From CAZBWE01 sp964568985 (GTDB taxonomy: Bacteria; Planctomycetota; Phycisphaerae; Sedimentisphaerales; Anaerobacaceae): 9,581 nt of DNA. Position numbers and translations under genes: made by a program. This document shows, piece by piece, positions 1 to 5,824 of this stretch (position 1 is its first letter; each line of letters opens with the position of its first letter). The notes beneath the pieces are model-generated. The model was not told the DNA's origin and did not search any database. It saw only the letters and a list, made by a program, of their open reading frames with translations. The stretch lies in NCBI GenBank assembly GCA_964568985.1, contig CAZMSP010000076.1, positions 1 to 9,581 of the forward strand, written 5' to 3'.

Positions 1-87
1 CATCCACCTACGCTAAAGCTACGGCGGATACCCTTTTCACATTCATCCACGGGCAAAGCCCGTGGCTTTCTGCGAAGGCGGGTAAAG
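1..87. repeat. Direct repeat, copy A (87 bp, starts at window edge)
   Basis: This stretch recurs 210 bp downstream at 211-297 with a single difference (A at 56, G at 266). It contains a perfect 8-bp hairpin, CCACGGGC-AAA-GCCCGTGG, at 47-65. Copy A begins at the first base of the window, so its true left end is not visible. Weaker similarity continues past the right end, where TGCC follows in both copies with a one-base indel. No convincing protein is encoded; frames crossing it are open only because of its composition. It looks like a dispersed intergenic repeat, but only two copies are visible here. Confidence 0.9.
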
Positions 88-152
88 TGCCTAAAATTGT
101 AAAAAATCAATATACAGCTCTATCTTTAGAGTTTACTTGTTACCCGCAGATG

Positions 153-186
153 TGGAGCCCCACGGGCAAAGCCCGTGGCACCTCCA
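153..186. repeat. Hairpin, second occurrence of the CCACGGGC palindrome
   Basis: The core CCACGGGC-AAA-GCCCGTGG (160-178) is identical to the hairpin inside repeat copy A and differs from the one in copy B (257-275) only in its loop (AAA against AGA). Here it is extended by an outer stem, TGGAG (153-157) with CTCCA (182-186). So the palindrome occurs three times in 230 bp, twice inside the 87-bp repeat and once between the copies. It resembles REP-type intergenic palindromes in design. No T-run follows, so a simple terminator role is not supported. Confidence 0.75.
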
Positions 187-187
187 T

Positions 188-208
188 CTTCGGCGGAACC
201 CGCCGAAG
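188..208. repeat. Perfect 9-bp hairpin
   Basis: CTTCGGCGG (188-196) pairs perfectly with CCGCCGAAG (200-208) across a 3-nt loop (AAC). It begins two bases after the previous hairpin and ends two bases before repeat copy B, so the two palindromes and the repeat are packed head to tail. This looks like a composite palindromic repeat unit. Function unknown. Confidence 0.8.
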
Positions 209-210
209 CA

Positions 211-297
211 CATCCACCTACGCTAAAGCTACGGCGGATACCCTTTTCACATTCATCCACGGGCAGAGCCCGTGGCTTTCTGCGAAGGCGGGTAAAG
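211..297. repeat. Direct repeat, copy B (87 bp)
   Basis: 86 of 87 bases match positions 1-87. It contains the CCACGGGC palindrome at 257-275 with loop AGA. Its right end lies 32 bp from the stop codon of the minus-strand four-helix-bundle gene. The reading frame of that gene, if its TGA were read through, runs directly into this repeat. This suggests that the repeat sits against or over the original 3' end of the gene. Confidence 0.9.
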
Positions 298-329
298 ATG
301 CCAAGTAATTCACTGCATTCTTCGTATTC

Positions 330-623
330 TCACTTTACTTTTGCCCAAGATAACCATTTTAGCTTTACGATTATCTCCAGCCAGTATTGCGTTTCACTGG
401 ATTCACTTTCACAAATCTTAATCTTGTTTCTAAAATCGGCTTTGCTTCTGGCTCGATTGGCTTCTCGATAATTTGCACCGATAGAAGTTCCAGACTTTGT
501 CATTTGATTTCTTATTACCCTTGCTTCGGGTGTATTTGGTAAAGTTCTTGATAAATGAATTATACGCACGGCGAATTCTCGCGTCCGGTTTTCAGGCTCT
601 TTAGCGAATTCTTTATTATTCAC
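330..623 (-). CDS. Four-helix-bundle protein (23S rRNA intervening-sequence type), C-terminally truncated
   Basis: The product, 97 aa from GTG at 623, carries the signature of the small four-helix-bundle family related to proteins encoded in 23S rRNA intervening sequences: a run with SGTSIGANYREA, then KADFRNK, then ESSETQYWLE. The family is usually about 115-125 aa and its biochemical role is not established. The frame extends upstream to a GTG at 653, but that part is translated tandem repeat, so I prefer 623; neither start has a clear ribosome-binding site. The frame stops at TGA (330-332) after AKVK. Reading on past the TGA gives EYEECSELLGIFT, which fits the missing last helix, so the gene is probably a recent nonsense mutant. 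Several genes here (3837-3839, 5757-5759, 6877-6879) end with TGA, so TGA is a normal stop in this genome. The gene follows argG on the same strand but has no evident functional link to it. Confidence 0.7.
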   Translation of the reverse strand: MNNKEFAKEPENRTREFAVRIIHLSRTLPNTPEARVIRNQMTKSGTSIGANYREANRARSKADFRNKIKICESESSETQYWLEIIVKLKWLSWAKVK

Positions 624-626
624 AAC

Positions 627-663
627 TTTAGCACACTTTAGGCAATTTAGCACACTTTAGGCA
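627..663. repeat. Two tandem copies of a 19-bp repeat
   Basis: TTTAGCACACTTTAGGCA occurs at 627-644 and again exactly at 646-663, a 19-bp period. Each unit contains two TTTAG cores, and a further ACTTTAG follows at 664-669. The array fills the gap between the argG stop and the four-helix-bundle gene and would form the 5' leader of the latter. On the minus strand the 12-mer AAAGTGCCTAAA (656-667) also occurs on the plus strand at 84-95, so the two matches are inverted and bracket the intervening block. Confidence 0.85.
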
Positions 664-675
664 CTTTAGTTCTTT

Positions 676-1893
676 CTACTTTTTCATTTTTTTGTGAACC
701 GCTGCAGCGACCTTAAGAGGCAAGCCGAACAGCCGTATAAAGCCGGTTGCATCGGTTGGGTCATACTCAGCGCCCATTTTGAAGCTGGCCAGGTCTGTTC
801 GGTAGAGACTATTCGGGCTTTTTATACCGGCTGGTGTGCAGCGGCCCTTGAACAGCTTCATCTTGACTTCGCCGCTGACATTTTGCTGAGTAACATCGAT
901 AAACGCATCGAGCGCCTCACGCAATTGATAAAACCACAGGCCGTAATAAACTAATTCAGCGTATTTCAGAGCAACCTGATGTTTGTAGTGCATAGTTTCT
1001 CTATCGAGTGTCACGCTCTCTAAGGCATTGTGGGCAGCAACTAAGATTGTGCCTCCAGGCGTTTCATAAACACCCCGCGATTTTATACCAACCAGCCGAT
1101 TTTCGACTATATCTGCCTGGCCGACGCCGTGTTTGCCGCCGAGCCGGTTCAATTCTTCGATTAGCTTCACACCGCTTGTTAGCTTGCCATCCAGTTTTAT
1201 CGGCACTCCTTCGTGGAAGCCGATTGTAACGTAATCCGGCTTGTCTGGTGTTTTCGATACCGGCCGCGATATTACAAACAAGTCGTCTTTCGGCTCGTTG
1301 GCTGGGTCTTCGAGGTCTGCCCCTTCATGGCTGATATGCCAGAGGTTTCGGTCTCGGCTGTAAATTTTCTTCTTGCTTTGCTCAATCGGTATCTTATGTT
1401 TTTTGGCGTAATCGACAGCCGCTTCGCGCGAAGTTAATTTGAACTTCGGGTCTTTCCACGGTGCGACAATTTTCAGCGTCGGGTCTAAAGCCATATATGT
1501 CAATTCGAATCGCACCTGGTCGTTGCCCTTGCCGGTTGCGCCGTGGCCGACTGCAGTTGCTCCTTCTGCTTGAGCGACTTCGACCTGATGTTTTGCGATT
1601 AAAGGCCGGGCAATGCTCGTGCCCAGCAAGTACTGCTTTTCGTAAACAGCACCGGACTTAAGCAGCCGCCACAGGTATTCTTCCACAAACTCCTTCCGCA
1701 AGTCCTTCACGACGCACTTAACCGCTCCGCTTGCCAGCGCCTTTCGTTTAATCCCGGTTAATTCCTCGCCTTGCCCTAAGTCTGCTGCAAATGCTATCAC
1801 CTCGTAGCCGTAGGTCTCTTTAAGCCAGGGCAGAATTATGCTGGTATCCAGACCGCCGCTGTATGCCAATACTACTTTTTCTTTCTTCGTCAT
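676..1893 (-). CDS. argG: Argininosuccinate synthase
   Basis: ArgG condenses citrulline and aspartate with ATP to argininosuccinate, AMP and pyrophosphate, the penultimate step of arginine biosynthesis in the cytoplasm. At 405 aa the protein is full length for the bacterial family. The N-terminal ATP pyrophosphatase loop AYSGGLDTS is at residues 10-18. The second family signature, GATGKGNDQVRF, is at 118-129. LLGTSIARP (89-97) and YSRDRNLWHISHEG (178-191), both typical of ArgG, are also present. The ATG at 1893 has a good ribosome-binding site (GAGGTG, about 5 nt upstream) and there is a promoter at 1959-1987. Translation ends at TAG (676-678) with no clear terminator before the four-helix-bundle gene. 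No argH or other arginine gene is adjacent, so here argG is a single-gene unit transcribed away from the glycan cluster. Confidence 0.97.
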   Translation of the reverse strand: MTKKEKVVLAYSGGLDTSIILPWLKETYGYEVIAFAADLGQGEELTGIKRKALASGAVKCVVKDLRKEFVEEYLWRLLKSGAVYEKQYLLGTSIARPLIAKHQVEVAQAEGATAVGHGATGKGNDQVRFELTYMALDPTLKIVAPWKDPKFKLTSREAAVDYAKKHKIPIEQSKKKIYSRDRNLWHISHEGADLEDPANEPKDDLFVISRPVSKTPDKPDYVTIGFHEGVPIKLDGKLTSGVKLIEELNRLGGKHGVGQADIVENRLVGIKSRGVYETPGGTILVAAHNALESVTLDRETMHYKHQVALKYAELVYYGLWFYQLREALDAFIDVTQQNVSGEVKMKLFKGRCTPAGIKSPNSLYRTDLASFKMGAEYDPTDATGFIRLFGLPLKVAAAVHKKMKK

Positions 1894-1923
1894 CTTTCAC
1901 CTCGTAAAAGCTCTTACTCGCCG

Positions 1924-1944
1924 TGCTGCGCACTTGGCGCAGCA
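1924..1944 (-). promoter_or_regulatory. Leader hairpin of argG
   Basis: TGCTGCGC (1924-1931) pairs perfectly with GCGCAGCA (1937-1944) across a 5-nt loop. With the promoter below, the hairpin would lie close to the 5' end of the argG mRNA, about 30 nt before the start codon. No T-run follows on the minus strand, so it is not an evident intrinsic terminator. It could stabilise the message or serve as a regulatory structure. Confidence 0.45.
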
Positions 1945-1958
1945 GGTCTCAAACTCGG

Positions 1959-1987
1959 ATTATACAAAGGATTACCAGCAAAGACAA
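1959..1987 (-). promoter_or_regulatory. Sigma70-type promoter of argG
   Basis: On the minus strand TTGTCT (1982-1987) and a consensus TATAAT (1959-1964) are separated by exactly 17 bp. Transcription would start near 1952, giving an argG leader of about 58 nt. The -10 box is a perfect match and the -35 box matches four of six positions. Confidence 0.6.
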
Positions 1988-2065
1988 TGGAAAGTATGTG
2001 TGAATATCCCTCAAAAGATGCAGGAAACTGGTAAATGTCGAAATAGAAGCTGAACAGGAAAATAC

Positions 2066-2093
2066 TTGATATACCAGAGATTGTTGGTAAACT
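2066..2093 (+). promoter_or_regulatory. Candidate promoter of the glycan cluster
   Basis: TTGATA (2066-2071) and TAAACT (2088-2093) are 16 bp apart, matching five and four of six consensus positions. Initiation would fall near 2100, immediately before the inverted-repeat structure at 2103-2165. The two predictions therefore support each other. The -10 box is not strong and no other candidate was as good. Confidence 0.35.
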
Positions 2094-2102
2094 TTCGGCG
2101 AT

Positions 2103-2165
2103 GTTTCGTCGTATGTAATGCATATCGTGCAGAAAACGCATAACCCGATATGCGCGACACGAAAC
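2103..2165 (+). promoter_or_regulatory. Long hairpin in the 5' leader of the dehydrogenase gene
   Basis: Two nested perfect stems are visible. GTTTCGT (2103-2109) pairs with ACGAAAC (2159-2165), and GCATATCG (2120-2127) pairs with CGATATGC (2146-2153). TGC/GCA (2128-2130 with 2138-2140) may add a small apical stem. The structure ends 22 nt before the AAGAGGA ribosome-binding site (2188-2194) of the next gene. It does not match a riboswitch class that I recognise. At the DNA level the inner repeat could instead be an operator. Confidence 0.45.
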
Positions 2166-2201
2166 CAGATAAGAACTAAAATATTTTAAGAGGAACTGAG
2201 A

Positions 2202-3839
2202 ATGGCTGAATATTCGGCAAGTCCTGAAGGCGAAAAATTCACAATTCCCCAGGACAGTGAATACGCTGCGGAGTTTAAGCGAATAGAGTCGCTTGTAGAA
2301 GCAGCACGGGCTGAGAATAAAGAAATCGTTGTAGTGATGGGTGTTGGTTTCGTAGGGGCCGTTATGGCGGCTATTATCGCTGATACCGTCGATAAGAAAA
2401 GCGGCAAACCCAGCAAATTTGTGATTGGCTGTCAACGACCCAGCACACGAAGCTATTGGAAGATACCCCTTCTGAATCAAGGTGTCTCGCCGGTGAAGGC
2501 CGAAGACCCCGAGGTCCAGCCGATGATTGCACGCTGTGTGCTGGAAAAGAAGACCCTCATAGCCACTTACAATAATGATTGCCTTAAGTTGGCCGACTGT
2601 GTTGTCGTTGACGTACAATGTGATTACACCAAAAACGACCTCGGCAATATGCGGACCGGCAGGGCGGAAATGGCTGCGCTGGAAGCTACGATAAAAACCA
2701 TCGGCGAGAAGATTCGGTCAAACTGCCTGACGCTTATAGAGACCACCGTGGCTCCGGGGACAACGGAGTTTGTGGCCTGGCCGATTATGAAAAAGGCCTT
2801 TGCAGTACGCGGTATAAAGACAGAACCGCTGCTTGCGCACAGCTTCGAGAGGGTCATGCCGGGCAGACATTATGTTTCTTCGATACGTGATTTCTGGCGT
2901 GTGTGCTCCGGCTGTAATAAAGAAGCAAGAGACAGGGTCGAGAAATTCCTGCGAGAGGTTCTTAACACCGAACAATATTCACTGACGGTTATGGACCGGC
3001 CAATCGAGTCGGAAACTACCAAGATTGTCGAGAATTCTTACCGTGCTGCAATCCTGGCGTATCTTAACGAGTGGAGCTTGTTCGCAGAGCGAAACGGCGT
3101 GGACCTGATTAAGGTCATCAAGGCGATTAAGGTCAGGCCTACCCACAGCAATATCATTTTTCCCGGCCCCGGTATTGGTGGATACTGCCTGCCAAAAGAC
3201 GGAGGGCTGGGATACTGGGCGTACAGGCATATTCTCGGCTTCGATGACGATATATTCAAGATTACGCCAACAGCAATCGACATCAACGACACTCGCGGCC
3301 TTCATGCAGCGAAACTTACGAGAGACGCACTTCGCAATATGGGGCGTCAAATAGCCGGTGCGAAGGTACTTTTATGCGGCGCCAGCTATCGCCAGGATGT
3401 CGGTGATACTCGTTACAGCGGCTCTGAGATAGTCGTCCGCAAGCTGACCGAGATGGGAGCTGAGATGCAGGTACATGACCCGTATGTTGAGCACTGGTAC
3501 GAGCTGGAAAGACAGGATACCTACCCGGTGCCCGGACATTCCCTTGCAAGATTTTTCCGCAACCAGGATGAGCTGGTCAATACCCGCGTCCAGCACGATA
3601 TTGCTGCCGCACTGGCCGGCGCAGAAGCAATGATACTCGCCGTCCCGCACGAACCTTACTTGCAGCTTGAACCGGATAAAATAGTCGAATGGACAGGTGC
3701 TCCTTTGGCGGTAATCGACTGCTTCGGGATATTGGACGACGAGAAAATCCGCCGATACTTCGAGCTTGGCTGCGAAGTAAAAGGTTTAGGCAGAGGACAT
3801 ATTCAGAGAATAAAAGAAGAAGTAAGAAAAAACAGATGA
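2202..3839 (+). CDS. Nucleotide-sugar (UDP-glucose/GDP-mannose family) dehydrogenase
   Basis: Members of this family oxidise C6 of an NDP-sugar to the uronic acid in two NAD-dependent steps, supplying acidic sugars for surface polysaccharides. The Rossmann motif GVGFVG is at residues 47-52, after an N-terminal extension of about 40 residues. KIVENSYRA (274-282) supplies the conserved Lys and Asn. The active-site motif GPGIGGYCLPKDGG (322-335) places the catalytic cysteine at 329. The C-terminal domain begins with GASYRQDVGDTR (393-404), matching the family's nucleotide-binding motif. The usual PERVxPG is here FERVMPG (215-221). At 545 aa it is about 100 residues longer than typical members, mostly at the N-terminus and in insertions, so the exact substrate cannot be assigned. 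AAGAGGA (2188-2194) lies 7 nt before the ATG. It is the first gene of the plus-strand cluster, and its stop is 1 nt from the next start. Confidence 0.88.
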   Translation: MAEYSASPEGEKFTIPQDSEYAAEFKRIESLVEAARAENKEIVVVMGVGFVGAVMAAIIADTVDKKSGKPSKFVIGCQRPSTRSYWKIPLLNQGVSPVKAEDPEVQPMIARCVLEKKTLIATYNNDCLKLADCVVVDVQCDYTKNDLGNMRTGRAEMAALEATIKTIGEKIRSNCLTLIETTVAPGTTEFVAWPIMKKAFAVRGIKTEPLLAHSFERVMPGRHYVSSIRDFWRVCSGCNKEARDRVEKFLREVLNTEQYSLTVMDRPIESETTKIVENSYRAAILAYLNEWSLFAERNGVDLIKVIKAIKVRPTHSNIIFPGPGIGGYCLPKDGGLGYWAYRHILGFDDDIFKITPTAIDINDTRGLHAAKLTRDALRNMGRQIAGAKVLLCGASYRQDVGDTRYSGSEIVVRKLTEMGAEMQVHDPYVEHWYELERQDTYPVPGHSLARFFRNQDELVNTRVQHDIAAALAGAEAMILAVPHEPYLQLEPDKIVEWTGAPLAVIDCFGILDDEKIRRYFELGCEVKGLGRGHIQRIKEEVRKNR

Positions 3840-3840
3840 T

Positions 3841-4890
3841 ATGGATATCAGGGACAAACGAATAGCGATTCTGTCGCCGGTGGCATGGCGTACGCCTCCA
3901 CGAGCATACGGCGCGTGGGAGACCGTGGCCAGCAATATTACAGAGGGCTTGGTAGCACGCGGGTGGAAGAATGTAACGCTCTTTGCCACAAAAGAATCTA
4001 TAACTGAGGCAAAACTTGTCGGTTGGATAGATAGAGGTTACGAAGAAGACAAAACACAAATCCCAAAGGTCTCCGAGTGTCTGCATATTTCCAAGGTTAT
4101 GGAAAGAGCCGATGAATTTGACCTTATTCATAACAATTTCGATTATCTGCCGTTGACCTACCTTCGGCTTATCAAAACACCGATGCTGACAACTATCCAT
4201 GGTTTTTCCGACGAGGATATAAAACGTGTTTATCACGACCACAAAGATAGCTATTATGTCTCTATCAGTGACTCCGACAGGGACAAAGATTTGCCTTATC
4301 TTGCCACTGTTTACAACGGCATCGACCTTTCCAACCTTACCTTTCGAGAAACGCCGGGCGACAAGCTTGTCCACTACGGACGGATACATAACGATAAAGG
4401 AACGCATCTGGCCATTGAAGTTGCAAAAAAGTATGGCATGGACTTGCTGATAGCGGGCATAATCCAGGACCAGAGCTACTTTGATAATCTTGTCAAACCT
4501 CACATTAACGACTCCTCGATTCAGTACATAGGTCCGGTCAATCCTGTTCAGCGTGATGCGCTGCTTAAAGAAGCATACACGGTGCTTCATCTTAATCTGA
4601 TACCCGAACGGTTCGGCCTGGTGATGGCGGAGTCTATGGCTGCGGGTGTACCTGTTATTGCGATGGATTTGGGCTCGTGTCGTGAGGTTATCGCAGATAA
4701 ACAGACGGGCTACTTGGTCAATAATGTCGAAGAAGCCGTTGAGGCCGTTGGCAAAATCGGTAAAATAGACCGTAAGGAATGCCGCCGGCATGTCGAGGAA
4801 AACTTTACTATCGATTGTATGGTCCGCGGCTATGAAAAAGTATATGAGGAAATCTTCAGACGAGGAGTCCAAAAGAAGGGAATTTCGTAA
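3841..4890 (+). CDS. GT4-like glycosyltransferase (GT-B fold)
   Basis: This 349-aa retaining glycosyltransferase probably transfers a sugar from a nucleotide donor to a growing glycan at the cytoplasmic face; donor and acceptor cannot be read from the sequence. The N-terminal Rossmann half contains the acceptor-side segment PRAYGAWE (20-27) and TTIHGF (117-122). The interdomain YNGID is at 158-162. The donor half starts with GRIHNDKGTHLAI (180-192) and carries the E-x7-E motif ERFGLVMAE (256-264), followed by AAGVPVIA (267-274), as in the GT4 family. No signal peptide or membrane segment is seen. The ATG lies one base after the stop of the dehydrogenase, so translation is probably coupled, and no strong ribosome-binding site is present. 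Its stop overlaps the next start (TAATG, 4888-4892). Confidence 0.88.
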   Translation: MDIRDKRIAILSPVAWRTPPRAYGAWETVASNITEGLVARGWKNVTLFATKESITEAKLVGWIDRGYEEDKTQIPKVSECLHISKVMERADEFDLIHNNFDYLPLTYLRLIKTPMLTTIHGFSDEDIKRVYHDHKDSYYVSISDSDRDKDLPYLATVYNGIDLSNLTFRETPGDKLVHYGRIHNDKGTHLAIEVAKKYGMDLLIAGIIQDQSYFDNLVKPHINDSSIQYIGPVNPVQRDALLKEAYTVLHLNLIPERFGLVMAESMAAGVPVIAMDLGSCREVIADKQTGYLVNNVEEAVEAVGKIGKIDRKECRRHVEENFTIDCMVRGYEKVYEEIFRRGVQKKGIS

Positions 4891-5759
4891 TGGATATAAA
4901 TAAGCTCGTCTCCGATTTCGAAAATGTGAAACTTGACACTTTGATGAAAGATATAAAAGAAGAGATATCTTCGAAAACCAGAGAAGGTTGTATTTTTCCG
5001 CCTTATATTCCCTTGATTGGCAAAGAGTATAACAATTTCAGAATTTTGATTTACGCGACAGCGCAAAATATGTCGCACGAAGGATGTGTTGCTAATGCTT
5101 ACTCTGACCTATATAAAAAAAACCCGACTAATCTTGTAAAACGCCTATATCGCTCACATAAAGACGCTGATTTCAAATGTAGTGATAACGAGCTAAAATT
5201 TTCAGAAGTTGATATCCAGCCTTGGCGGACAGGTATTCTCCCTGCTTTAGTAGGGTTGTTTCTAAAGGCGGTGCGCAATCAACAATTTCAAGAGTTTGGG
5301 GAAATTCAAGATCGTGTGGCAGTAACCAATTACTACAAATTCTCTCTCCATATTCATAAAGGTAATAAGGATTTAAATCCTAATAGCCTTAACAAAGATA
5401 AACGTTTTGAAGATTACCTATCACTAAATGATAAGTTGGTCAAGATGGAGCTTGAGTGCTTGAGACCCCAATATGTATTAACGTTCGGATGGCGTCAATT
5501 CAACTTTTTGAAAGGACAGCAGCTTGGATTTAAAGTCGAAAGAATAAATGATCCTGCTTGGATATTAAGAGGCGGGAGCGGTTGTCTCAAGCCAGGAAAG
5601 AGGGGAAGTTGGTATCACAAAGTGAAAGACATTTTGTATGATAACAGAATGGTTGATAGCTATCTTGATAATCTTGAGGACTCATATAAACGCAGAAAAA
5701 ACGAGGTTAGGGTTTATTTGCTTAAATACTATAAGGATTGGTGCAAAGAGGTAACTTGA
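4890..5759 (+). CDS. Unknown protein with distant uracil-DNA-glycosylase-like motifs
   Basis: I do not recognise this 289-aa protein securely. Three segments fall in the order expected of the uracil-DNA-glycosylase-like fold: a strand with a polar loop, RILIYATAQNM (51-61); VAVTNYYKFSLH (143-154), like the TN-x-VK motif; and LRPQYVLTFG (191-200), like the helix-strand that ends L-x-P-x-V-I-x-L-G. The usual GE-x-PG loop is replaced by ATAQN, and no clear HPS motif is seen, although WYH (241-243) lies in roughly the right place. It has no signal peptide or membrane segment, and the C-terminus is strongly charged and helical. The gene overlaps the glycosyltransferase stop by one base (TAATG) with AAGAAGGG just upstream, so it is in the operon. 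It is visibly AT-richer than the genes before it (21 of 60 G+C at 5101-5160, against 34 of 60 at 3181-3240), which suggests later acquisition. Confidence 0.6.
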   Translation: MDINKLVSDFENVKLDTLMKDIKEEISSKTREGCIFPPYIPLIGKEYNNFRILIYATAQNMSHEGCVANAYSDLYKKNPTNLVKRLYRSHKDADFKCSDNELKFSEVDIQPWRTGILPALVGLFLKAVRNQQFQEFGEIQDRVAVTNYYKFSLHIHKGNKDLNPNSLNKDKRFEDYLSLNDKLVKMELECLRPQYVLTFGWRQFNFLKGQQLGFKVERINDPAWILRGGSGCLKPGKRGSWYHKVKDILYDNRMVDSYLDNLEDSYKRRKNEVRVYLLKYYKDWCKEVT

Positions 5760-5824
5760 CTGTACCAAGCCGGAGCGTGATTAGTATTTTGGTTGGTTTG
5801 ATATTTCTTTCAGGGAGATGACAA

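Noticed and set aside
87..308. 73-aa plus-strand frame through the repeat block
   Set aside because: It is translated palindrome and repeat sequence; openness follows from composition and there is no ribosome-binding site.
330..332. TGA read as an amino acid (alternative genetic code)
   Set aside because: TGA is the stop of the dehydrogenase, the 4890 gene and the peptidase, all with sensible ends, so the standard meaning holds.
653..653. Upstream GTG start for the four-helix-bundle gene
   Set aside because: It would add ten residues encoded by the tandem repeat, with no ribosome-binding site. The family alignment begins near the GTG at 623.
1999..2007. TGTGAATAT, like half of an arginine-repressor (ARG) box upstream of argG
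   Set aside because: The second half of the 18-bp palindrome is absent and no second box is present.
1914..2618. 234-aa minus-strand frame across the divergent intergenic region
   Set aside because: Half of it is antisense to the dehydrogenase gene and the rest covers the argG promoter and the leader hairpin. No family motif is visible.
3577..4872. 431-aa minus-strand open frame opposite the dehydrogenase end and glycosyltransferase
   Set aside because: It lies antisense to two clearly recognisable genes, shows no domain pattern and has a composition expected of the opposite strand.
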